Of a DNA stretch of 47,447 nt, positions 34,599 to 41,488 are shown piece after piece. Where the stretch lies: positions 1 through 47,447 of the forward strand of contig DEQO01000092.1 of the NCBI GenBank assembly GCA_002360495.1. Reading direction: 5' to 3'. Source of the stretch: Flavobacteriales bacterium UBA3364 (GTDB lineage: Bacteria > Bacteroidota > Bacteroidia > Flavobacteriales_F > PHOS-HE28). Both the position numbers and the translations under genes were made by a program. The notes under the pieces are model-generated. The model had not been told where the DNA came from, ran no database searches, and saw nothing but the letters and a program-made list of their open reading frames with translations. Position 1 is the stretch's first letter; the number at the start of each line of letters is the position of its first letter.

Positions 34599-35225
34599 TC
34601 ATTCGTTGTTACCCTCCAAACCGGCTTCGAAATCCACCACGCATTGGCGGATGGTGGTCATGTCGTCCGTTGCCCCGATGCACATGAAAAGTGGCTCCAA
34701 CCCCGGGTAGGTCAAGCGGAACTTGCCACTCGCCGTCCGGTCATCGTCCTTGGAAAAGATCGCCGGGACGATGGCTCCCTTGATGTCCTTGCTCAGGTAA
34801 GCGCTATGACCGTATTCGTAGCCGGCGAGTTCGCTGGTATCGCGCAGCATGCGCAAGTGCGCGAAGCCGTTCTCGTAGTAGCACACTTCACGCTCGGTCA
34901 TCAAGCGCACCGGAATGTTGCCCTCTTCATCGATCCGGAACAGGATCCCCTTGTAAGTGAAGCCCCAGATGTCCTTGCACTTCACTTTGCGCTTGGCACC
35001 CTCCTTCTCGAAGAACAACGTCCATTGGCCCATGACCGGGTACAGGTCCACGAACTCGCCCACAGCCTCGCCGATGGGCAAGGTTGGGTCGAAGGTCCGC
35101 TGCTTGAGATAGGGATCGGCCTCGGCGTGCAGAAAAGCCTGGGCCTGAAGGCTTGAGCTGACCAGAAAGGCGCCCACGAACAGTCCCAGCAGATACCGGA
35201 CGGAATGGGTTATCAACACTTTCAT
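34599..35225 (-). CDS. Exported protein of unknown function
   Basis: A 208-residue product I do not recognise. The ATG at 35225 gives a signal peptide (MKVLITHSVRYLLGLFVGAF, cleavage after SLQAQA), so it is probably periplasmic or exported without a lipobox. The mature part is mixed alpha/beta with a conserved-looking GEFVDLYPVMGQWTLFFEKE segment, a KCKDIWGFTYKGILFRIDEE strand pair, EVCYYENGFAHLRML and GLEPLFMCIGATDDMTT. Five cysteines are scattered through the mature protein. No enzyme, adhesin or sorting motif is visible. A TACTTTG element 5 bases before the ATG resembles a -7 box with shortened spacing. It is divided from rsmI by 70 bp and may share a transcript with it. Confidence 0.7.
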   Translation of the reverse strand: MKVLITHSVRYLLGLFVGAFLVSSSLQAQAFLHAEADPYLKQRTFDPTLPIGEAVGEFVDLYPVMGQWTLFFEKEGAKRKVKCKDIWGFTYKGILFRIDEEGNIPVRLMTEREVCYYENGFAHLRMLRDTSELAGYEYGHSAYLSKDIKGAIVPAIFSKDDDRTASGKFRLTYPGLEPLFMCIGATDDMTTIRQCVVDFEAGLEGNNE

Positions 35226-35295
35226 GTTGACAAAGTAAATACGGATCACGATCGGTTGTATGCGTGAAGGACCACTTCCCCAACAACGTGCCGGA

Positions 35296-35982
35296 TCACT
35301 CGGGTGCTCCGGCCACCACGATCACGAATTCGCCGCGCGGCTCCTTGGCGGCAAAGTGGGAAGCGAGTTCAGCCAGTGTGCCGCGCAACGTTTCCTCGTA
35401 CAATTTGCTCAACTCGCGCGAAACACTCGCTTTGCGCTCCCCGCCGAAGACCTCCTCAAGGTCCTGGAGAGTGCGTAACACGCGATGTGGGCTTTCATAC
35501 AGCACCATGGTGCGTGCCTCGTGGCGTAGTTCTTCCAGCCGAGTGCGCCGTCCCTTCTTCACCGGCAGGAAGCCCTCGAAGGTGAACCGGTCACAGGGCA
35601 GGCCGCTGTTCACGAGCGCGGGTACGAACGCGGTCGGCCCGGGGAGACACTCCACGGTGACACCCGCTGCCAATGCGGCGCGCACCAGGAGAAAGCCTGG
35701 ATCACTGATCGCCGGTGTGCCTGCATCGCTCACCAAGGCGAACCGCTCGCCATCGGCCATGCGGCGCACGAGCTGTTCCACCATGCGGTGTTCGTTGTGC
35801 GCGTGGAAACCGATCAACGGCCGGGCGATCCCCAAGTGCTGCAACAAGCGACCGCTCACCCGCGTGTCTTCCGCGATCACGGCATCCACATCGGTGAGCA
35901 CCTTCTGTGCGCGAAGGGTGATGTCGTCCAGGTTACCGATGGGCGTGGGCACGAGGACCAGCGATGCGTTGGAGGCGCTCAT
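35296..35982 (-). CDS. rsmI: 16S rRNA (cytidine1402-2'-O)-methyltransferase RsmI
   Basis: RsmI methylates the ribose of C1402 in the ribosomal decoding centre using S-adenosylmethionine. The 228-residue protein shows the complete family pattern: VPTPIGNLDDITLRAQKVL near 11-29, VIAEDTRVSGRLLQHLGI, RFALVSDAGTPAISDPG (SAM site), PGPTAFVPALVNSGLP, FEGFLPVKKGRR and MVLYESPHRVLRTLQDL, with ASVSRELSKLYEETLRGTL and the C-terminal GEFVIVVAGAPE. Length is a little short of the ~280 of many bacteria, lacking the C-terminal extension, as is common in Bacteroidota. The start at 35982 immediately precedes the conserved segment. No -7 box is seen just upstream; it may be read with the M28 gene 91 bp away. 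Confidence 0.95.
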   Translation of the reverse strand: MSASNASLVLVPTPIGNLDDITLRAQKVLTDVDAVIAEDTRVSGRLLQHLGIARPLIGFHAHNEHRMVEQLVRRMADGERFALVSDAGTPAISDPGFLLVRAALAAGVTVECLPGPTAFVPALVNSGLPCDRFTFEGFLPVKKGRRTRLEELRHEARTMVLYESPHRVLRTLQDLEEVFGGERKASVSRELSKLYEETLRGTLAELASHFAAKEPRGEFVIVVAGAPE

Positions 35983-36073
35983 GGATCACACAATTCGTCC
36001 GCGATCGACAATGATCCCGCAGAGGAGGAGGAATGTGAACGGGTCGATGAGGTACCCCCGGCCCGGGTCCGTT

Positions 36074-37342
36074 TCACTTCAGCGTGGATATGAAATCGCG
36101 GAAAAGGGCTTGGAGATCGGAGAACTCGGTGAGAGGCAAGGTCTCCGCTTTGTCCAGGACGTCGTGGTATGCGGTGATGCCCCCCATGGTGTACACGAAG
36201 ATGGCCGGCACGCCGCGCTTCACGAAGGGGCAGTGATCACTGTTGCAGGCCGGGCCCCGCGACTTCACCTGTGGCACGTACTTCTTATCGTCGTTGATCT
36301 TCACCAGTGCATCGTACTCCGCTTGTCGTGCTGTGGCGTTCACAACGGTGATGCCTTCATCCCCGGTGCCCATGATGTCGAGGTTGAGCATCAGGCGGAT
36401 CTTCCCCAGATCGATCGGGCGATCAACGATGAACCAATCGGATCCCGCCAGTCCTGCCTCCTCGCCAGCAAAAGCGACGAAGAGGATGTTCATCTTCGGC
36501 TTATTCTTCGCGAAGTGCTCCGCCAGCGAAAGCAGCATCGCCACTCCGCTCGCGTTGTCATTGGCCCCGGGGAACATCGCATCAGGACCCATGTGGCCGA
36601 GGTGATCATAGTGCGCACCGATCACGATCCACTTCTTCCCCTTCCCCTTCACGTGACCAAGGACATTGCGCGCCTCGTGACGGCCGATCAACTTGTTCTG
36701 GATGCGCAGATCGATCGCTACGGAGCTGTCCGTGAGCGCCGCATTTGCGATCTCGATCAAGGGGAACGGCATGGCCTCCTGCGATGCACCCCAGGTGAGT
36801 TTGCCGTGGGACGGACGAACGACCGGGCAGTAGTGCATCAGGTCCCGTTCGATCTCGGCGTACTTGTGCAAGGTGTCGGCATTGGTCGTCTTCGGGAAAT
36901 GCAGGCACGCGGCCTGACCCGTGAGCACGCCCATGGTCATGGCGCGTCGTTCGGGATCGAAGAGATCGTCCGGTTCGAGGTGTACCAACGTGTAGCGTCC
37001 TGATGCTTTGCCGGAAGCCGGATCCACGATGAAGTCGATGCCGGGCACCATGCGCACACCGTCAATGGCGACGTGCAAACTGTCCGGAAAACTGTTCACG
37101 TTGAACTGGAACGGTTCATAGAAGTCGCTCTTCACCGGCTTCAGGCCGATGCGCGTGTACTGCTGCGCGATCCATTCGGCTGCAAGGCCATCACCATTTT
37201 CAACGTACCCTCTTCCGTGGAAAGCCGGGGATGTAAGCGTCCCGATCACCGCACGGGCGCTGGCTTTCACGGCATCGGTTCCCTGCGCTGTCACCAAGCT
37301 GAGCGGGGCCAGTGCCAAGGTCAGGAAAGAAAGGGTCCTCAT
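36074..37342 (-). CDS. Exported M28-family zinc metallopeptidase
   Basis: A 422-residue aminopeptidase-like protein with a signal peptide ending LSLVTAQG (~20). The M28 di-zinc site is complete in sequence: His and Asp in VIGAHYDHLG (~240), Asp in GANDNASGVAML, the Glu pair in FVAFAGEEAGLAGSDWF, Asp in LNLDIMGTGDEG, and His in AYHDVLDKAETLPL near the end. The N-terminal ~230 residues (HGRGYVENGDGLAAEWIAQQ) include a region comparable with the protease-associated insert. It should cleave N-terminal residues from peptides in the periplasm or outside. The ATG overlaps by 4 bases the stop of the upstream 236-residue protein, so they form an operon. No T9SS tail, so it probably stays in the periplasm. 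Confidence 0.92.
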   Translation of the reverse strand: MRTLSFLTLALAPLSLVTAQGTDAVKASARAVIGTLTSPAFHGRGYVENGDGLAAEWIAQQYTRIGLKPVKSDFYEPFQFNVNSFPDSLHVAIDGVRMVPGIDFIVDPASGKASGRYTLVHLEPDDLFDPERRAMTMGVLTGQAACLHFPKTTNADTLHKYAEIERDLMHYCPVVRPSHGKLTWGASQEAMPFPLIEIANAALTDSSVAIDLRIQNKLIGRHEARNVLGHVKGKGKKWIVIGAHYDHLGHMGPDAMFPGANDNASGVAMLLSLAEHFAKNKPKMNILFVAFAGEEAGLAGSDWFIVDRPIDLGKIRLMLNLDIMGTGDEGITVVNATARQAEYDALVKINDDKKYVPQVKSRGPACNSDHCPFVKRGVPAIFVYTMGGITAYHDVLDKAETLPLTEFSDLQALFRDFISTLK

Positions 37343-38049
37343 GCGTAGCGGCGTTGTACCAGGTCGGTGAATGTGGAAAGGGCTTCGGGGTCGGCGGGCT
37401 TCTTCAACTTCGCGATGACTTCAGCCTGTACGAAGGCCTGCGCCTCCGAGTGATCCGCAAAGCTGTTGAGCTTCTCGATCGACTTCTCGTAGGTGATCCG
37501 ATCCCCGTTGAAAAGTTCGGCTACGAACCAGAACTTGTGGCTCAGGGATATGGCTTTGCCCAGGTCGGTAACGGCGGAGTGCTCATGGCGTTCAGCAAGG
37601 GTCGGGGTTTTCGCGCCAGGTGCGCGTTCCTTTTTGCCGGGTGGGGTCTGCGCTGGAGGCTCCTCCACCTTCAACGGCAATTCCAATTCCGTGCTCTCGA
37701 TCGCTTCGATCAATGACGTCTGTCGGGGCGAGACCTCAACGGGACGTGTATCCAGTCGCAGCGGTTTCTGTTCGGCTGTAACAGGCGTTGGTTCGGACCG
37801 GGGTTCCTCCGAGCGGCTTCCAACAGGCTTCACCACCGCCTCCTTCACGGGAGGGACCGGGCTGTTCCCCGCGGTTGTTTCCCGTGCTTTGTGCCGCAAC
37901 ACCACCAAGCGCTCGTACAATTCACGGGCGTCGTCGCAGGCGGCATCCAACTGTTCCCGGGTCAAGCTCCCGGATCCAGCGCCCCGCTGGGCATCCGCAA
38001 GGGCGGCCACCAATTCTTCGATCTTTCGGAAAGGCTTGTCGCTGCTCAT
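37339..38049 (-). CDS. Conserved Bacteroidota protein of unknown function
   Basis: A 236-residue cytoplasmic protein without signal peptide. Residues 1-60 are helical (FRKIEELVAALADAQRG, CDDARELYERLVVLRHKA). The middle, ~62-150, is Pro/Glu/Ser-rich and probably disordered. The C-terminal ~80 residues are a helical domain (AVTDLGKAISLSHKFWFVAE, FNGDRITYEKSIEKLNSF, FVQAEVIAKLKK) resembling a conserved Bacteroidota domain (LFxGDxxxYxxAIxxLN) of unknown function, ending LVQRRYA. It overlaps the M28 peptidase start by 4 bases and faces tdk across a 97-bp divergent region. The link to peptidase activity is only positional. Confidence 0.75.
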   Translation of the reverse strand: MSSDKPFRKIEELVAALADAQRGAGSGSLTREQLDAACDDARELYERLVVLRHKARETTAGNSPVPPVKEAVVKPVGSRSEEPRSEPTPVTAEQKPLRLDTRPVEVSPRQTSLIEAIESTELELPLKVEEPPAQTPPGKKERAPGAKTPTLAERHEHSAVTDLGKAISLSHKFWFVAELFNGDRITYEKSIEKLNSFADHSEAQAFVQAEVIAKLKKPADPEALSTFTDLVQRRYA

Positions 38050-38089
38050 GTTCGGCCCATTCGGGTGAACGGGTCCATGCGAAGATCCC

Positions 38090-38097
38090 TATTTTCG
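38090..38097 (+). promoter_or_regulatory. Putative -7 box TATTTTCG
   Basis: TATTTTCG, a TAnnTTCG variant, 49 bases before the tdk ATG at 38147, in the divergent region between tdk and the 236-residue gene. Confidence 0.5.
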
Positions 38098-38146
38098 CGG
38101 CACCCTGCAAACCGGTGCGCTCAACCCGGCCGCCGGTATCCCCAAG

Positions 38147-38743
38147 ATGTTCCTGGAGCAAACCGGACCGCACGGTCCTCGGAAAGGCTGGATCGAAGTG
38201 ATCTGTGGGAGCATGTTCTCCGGAAAAACAGAGGAATTGATCCGCCGCTTGCGCCGTGCGGAGTTCGCCAAACAACGTGTGGAGATCTTCAAACCAGGTG
38301 TCGATATACGCTACGATGCCACGGATGTCGTAAGCCACGAAGGCACCACCATCCGGAGCACGCCTGTGCCCAGCAGCAGCAACTTGTTGTTGCTGGCCAG
38401 CGACATCCAAGTGGTGGGCATCGATGAAGCTCAGTTCTTCGATAGCGGATTGCCTGCGGTGTGCGAACAACTCGCCAACACCGGTGTGCGCGTGATCATC
38501 GCGGGACTGGACATGGATTTCCAAGGACGTCCCTTCGGCCCCATGCCACAATTGATGGCGATCGCGGAATATGTGACCAAGGTGCATGCGATCTGCTTGC
38601 ATTGTGGCGGTCTGGCAACGTTCAGCCACCGGAAGACGGCAAGCCAGGATCTCGTTGTGCTGGGCGAAACGGACAGCTACGAACCCTTGTGCCGCACCTG
38701 CTTCACCAAGGCGCTCGTGCTGCCGCACACCACACCGCAATGA
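38147..38743 (+). CDS. tdk: Thymidine kinase (type II, zinc-containing)
   Basis: Tdk phosphorylates thymidine to dTMP in nucleotide salvage. The 198-residue protein matches Bacteroidota TK1-type kinases: P-loop ICGSMFSGKTEELIRRL near 19-35, FAKQRVEIFKPGVDIRYD, VVGIDEAQFFDSGLPAVCEQ (Walker B), IAGLDMDFQGRPFGPMPQLM, AEYVTKVHAICLHCGG, and a second Cys pair (CRTCF) that with CLHC would bind the structural zinc. The start is the first ATG after the -7 box and begins with the typical MFLEQ. The stop overlaps the murF-alr start by 4 bases (ATGA), so the two are coupled, an arrangement linking nucleotide salvage with cell-wall precursor synthesis by position only. Confidence 0.95.
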   Translation: MFLEQTGPHGPRKGWIEVICGSMFSGKTEELIRRLRRAEFAKQRVEIFKPGVDIRYDATDVVSHEGTTIRSTPVPSSSNLLLLASDIQVVGIDEAQFFDSGLPAVCEQLANTGVRVIIAGLDMDFQGRPFGPMPQLMAIAEYVTKVHAICLHCGGLATFSHRKTASQDLVVLGETDSYEPLCRTCFTKALVLPHTTPQ

Positions 38744-41199
38744 GCGGCGGACGCTATCCGCTTTCGTCCGTCGCCAAGGCCGTCGGCGGTGTATGCCATA
38801 GCATCTCTGACCCGACGATCGAACATCTCCTGATCGACTCGCGCAAGGTCGATGTGCCGGATGCCTCGCTTTTCATCGCACTGAAAGGTCCGCGGCACGA
38901 TGGTCACCGTTATATCAAGGAGCTGCTCGCGCGCGGCGTACGGAACTTCCTGGTGATGGACGAGCCCGAGGCGGCGCTCCTCGGCCGGGCGAATTTCATT
39001 CTCGTGCCCGATACGCTCGTTGCCTTCCAGCAGATCGCGGCGTGGCATCGCTCCCACTTCAACTATCCCGTGATCGGCATCACCGGAAGCAACGGGAAGA
39101 CGATCGTGAAGGAATGGCTGTATCAGATGCTTCGCGGCGAGGAGCGCATCGTGCGCAGCCCGGGCAGTTGGAACAGCCAGGTGGGCGTGCCGTTGAGCGT
39201 TTGGCAGATGGGGCCGGAGCACACGCTGGGCATATTCGAAGCAGGCATCAGCAAACCGGGGGAGATGGAGAAGCTGGAGGCCATCATCCGCCCCACGCTG
39301 TGCGTACTCACCAACATCGGTGATGCGCATGATGAGGGGTTCGGTGGTGACCGCGAGGCGAAGTCAAGGGAAAAGAGCGTCCTTTTCCATCGTGCCGAAG
39401 CGGTGGTGTACAACAAGCACACGGGCATGCCGCACCCCGCGCCAACGCATGCCGTGCGACTCGACATCGCAGAGGATGATGTGCAGGCGTTCGTCAACGT
39501 GCAGGAAGCCCAGGTGGTCGGCGGTGCGTGCAGCGTGGACCTGGTCCATGGCGGTAAGGAGATGTCCTTCACCGTCCCGTTCAACGACAATGCCAGCATC
39601 GAGAACGCGATCACCTGCATCGCCGTGTTGTTGCATCTCGGCCGATCGGTGCCTTGGATCAACGAGCGGCTCGCGCACCTCACACCCGTGGACATGCGCC
39701 TGCGTACCATGCAGGGCCAACATGGCACCACCCTTATCGATGACAGCTACAGCAATGACCGGTCATCGCTCGCCGTAGCATTGGAACACCAGCGCCGCAT
39801 CGCACATGGTCGTGACCGCGTCGTGGTCCTGAGCGATATCGCGGAGAGCGATCGGGCGGACGAACAATTGTACCGCGAAGTCGCGGACATGTTGGAGCGC
39901 TCCGGCGTGGCTCGCGTCGTCGGTGTAGGGCCGCACATCAGCGTGCAACGCGGGCTTTTCCCGGAAGGCTCGCGTTTCCATGCGGACGCCGCCGCTCTGC
40001 TCGCGAACGAAGACCCGAAGCACTTCGCTGGTGCAGTGGTCCTGGTGAAAGGTGCACGCACATTCGCTTTTGAACGCGTTGTGGAACGCTGGCAGCAACA
40101 AGTGCATGGGACCGAGCTGGAGATCGACCTGGAGGCCGTGCGCCATAATTTGAACCACTACCGTGCCTTGCTCGCTCCTGGCGTGCGGACCATGGCCATG
40201 GTGAAAGCCTTCGGTTACGGCGCCGGTGCATTGGAACTCGCGCGCCTTTTTGCGCATGAACAGGTCCACTACCTCGGGGTGGCCTATGCAGATGAAGGCA
40301 TCGAACTGCGTCAGCAGGGCATCACATTGCCGATCATGGTGATGAATCCCGAGCCGGTCGCGATGGAAACGTTGCACCGCTTCCAATTGGAAGCCGAGGT
40401 CTATGACCAGCGGTCGTTGCACGAAGCGATGCAGTCGGTGGAGTTGATGGCCGATGCGCCGCCCATCCACATCAAGTTGGACACGGGCATGCACCGCCTC
40501 GGTTTCGTGGAACGCGAACTGCCGGAACTGCTGGATACGCTCCGTGCAGGGACGAAATTGAAGGTGGCCTCCATCTTCTCACACTTGGTGGCGAGCGAGG
40601 ATCCGAAGGAAGATGAATACACCCATGCACAGATCGCAGCCTTCACACGGATGGCCACGGCGATCGGCGAGGTGCTTGGCTACAAGCCGCTTTGGCATTT
40701 GGCGAACTCGGCTGGCATTGCGCGCTGGCCCTCCGCGCATTTCGACATGGTGCGCATAGGTATCGGCCTCCACGGGATCAGTTCGGATGCGACGGAGACC
40801 GCACAGTTGTTGCCCGTCGCTTCACTACGAACACCGATCGCCCAATTGAAGAACCTCACGGCAGGCGATACCGTGGGCTACAACCGGCGTGGTGCCATCA
40901 CCGGGGATCGGGTCATCGCCACCTTGCCCATCGGCTATGCGGATGGCTTCTCCCGCCGACTGGGCAATGGCATCGGTCGTGTGTGGATCAATGGAAAAGC
41001 AGCGCCGCTGATCGGCAACGTCTGCATGGACATGTGCATGGTCGATGTAACCGGTATCCCCTGCAGCGTGGGCGACCTCGCCGTGGTCTTCGATGCCGCG
41101 CACCCCGTTACCGAAGTGGCCCGCGACATGGGCACCATCCCCTACGAAGTGCTTACCGGCATTTCACAACGGGTGAAGCGGGTGTATGTGCGGGGGTGA
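38740..41199 (+). CDS. Bifunctional UDP-MurNAc-tripeptide:D-Ala-D-Ala ligase / alanine racemase (MurF-Alr fusion)
   Basis: One 819-residue cytoplasmic enzyme joining two steps of peptidoglycan precursor synthesis: alanine racemisation and addition of D-Ala-D-Ala. MurF half (1-~460): DSRKV, ATP loop VIGITGSNGKTIVKEWL near 110-126, NSQVGVPLSVWQM, FEAGISKPGEMEKLE, VLTNIGDAHDEGFGG and LIDDSYSNDRSSLAVALE. Alr half (~465-819): LEIDLEAVRHNLNHYRALL, PLP lysine in AMVKAFGYGAG near 485, HIKLDTGMHRLGF, FSHLVASEDP, LANSAGIARWP, DMVRIGIGLHG, catalytic Tyr in VGYNRRG, and GNVCMDMCMVDVT. The fusion is characteristic of Bacteroidota. Start at 38740 overlaps the tdk stop as ATGA; the upstream in-frame extension is not conserved. 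Both active-site sets look intact. Confidence 0.95.
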   Translation: MSGGRYPLSSVAKAVGGVCHSISDPTIEHLLIDSRKVDVPDASLFIALKGPRHDGHRYIKELLARGVRNFLVMDEPEAALLGRANFILVPDTLVAFQQIAAWHRSHFNYPVIGITGSNGKTIVKEWLYQMLRGEERIVRSPGSWNSQVGVPLSVWQMGPEHTLGIFEAGISKPGEMEKLEAIIRPTLCVLTNIGDAHDEGFGGDREAKSREKSVLFHRAEAVVYNKHTGMPHPAPTHAVRLDIAEDDVQAFVNVQEAQVVGGACSVDLVHGGKEMSFTVPFNDNASIENAITCIAVLLHLGRSVPWINERLAHLTPVDMRLRTMQGQHGTTLIDDSYSNDRSSLAVALEHQRRIAHGRDRVVVLSDIAESDRADEQLYREVADMLERSGVARVVGVGPHISVQRGLFPEGSRFHADAAALLANEDPKHFAGAVVLVKGARTFAFERVVERWQQQVHGTELEIDLEAVRHNLNHYRALLAPGVRTMAMVKAFGYGAGALELARLFAHEQVHYLGVAYADEGIELRQQGITLPIMVMNPEPVAMETLHRFQLEAEVYDQRSLHEAMQSVELMADAPPIHIKLDTGMHRLGFVERELPELLDTLRAGTKLKVASIFSHLVASEDPKEDEYTHAQIAAFTRMATAIGEVLGYKPLWHLANSAGIARWPSAHFDMVRIGIGLHGISSDATETAQLLPVASLRTPIAQLKNLTAGDTVGYNRRGAITGDRVIATLPIGYADGFSRRLGNGIGRVWINGKAAPLIGNVCMDMCMVDVTGIPCSVGDLAVVFDAAHPVTEVARDMGTIPYEVLTGISQRVKRVYVRG

Positions 41200-41210
41200 C
41201 CGGGCCGACA

Positions 41211-41383
41211 GTGGCGGACGACATGCTCGTACTATACGATACAATGGGGCGTGAGGTACTTCGAGAACGGGCAAGGGAAATTATCGGTCCATCGATGTAT
41301 CAGGAATTGCCGCGGGTGTGTACAGCCTTGAGTTGCGGTCCCGCAATAGTCGGCGTGCCATGGAACGCGTGGTAGTGCAGCAC
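41211..41383 (+). pseudogene. Orphan T9SS sorting-domain relic with frameshift
   Basis: One frame reads DDMLVLYDTMGREVLRERA, typical of the middle of a type A sorting domain. About 20 codons on, a different frame reads IDVSGIAAGVYSLELRS and AMERVVVQ, its usual end. The two halves need a frame change around 41275-41290. No gene body precedes it: the murF-alr stop is only 12 bp upstream. It is therefore the tail of a lost secreted protein. The second half is in frame, without a stop, with the S8 gene downstream. The rest of 41200-41488 holds only the -7 box. Confidence 0.6.
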
Positions 41384-41457
41384 CGATACGCTCAGCATTC
41401 CAATTCCAGCCACTCAAGGAGCACTCCCCAACCGCCCGTCCCGGAAGCCACAGCCCG

Positions 41458-41465
41458 TACCTTTG
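41458..41465 (+). promoter_or_regulatory. Putative -7 box TACCTTTG
   Basis: A perfect TAnnTTTG match 23 bases before the ATG at 41489. It decides that start against the longer in-frame opening that would include the sorting-domain relic. Confidence 0.6.
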
Positions 41466-41488
41466 AGGCACATTCCACGATCCACTGT

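Noticed and set aside
41318..41488. Extended N-terminus of the S8-like protein
   Set aside because: It is the leftover half of a sorting-domain relic, and the extension would place the signal peptide inside the protein. The TACCTTTG box precedes the ATG at 41489.
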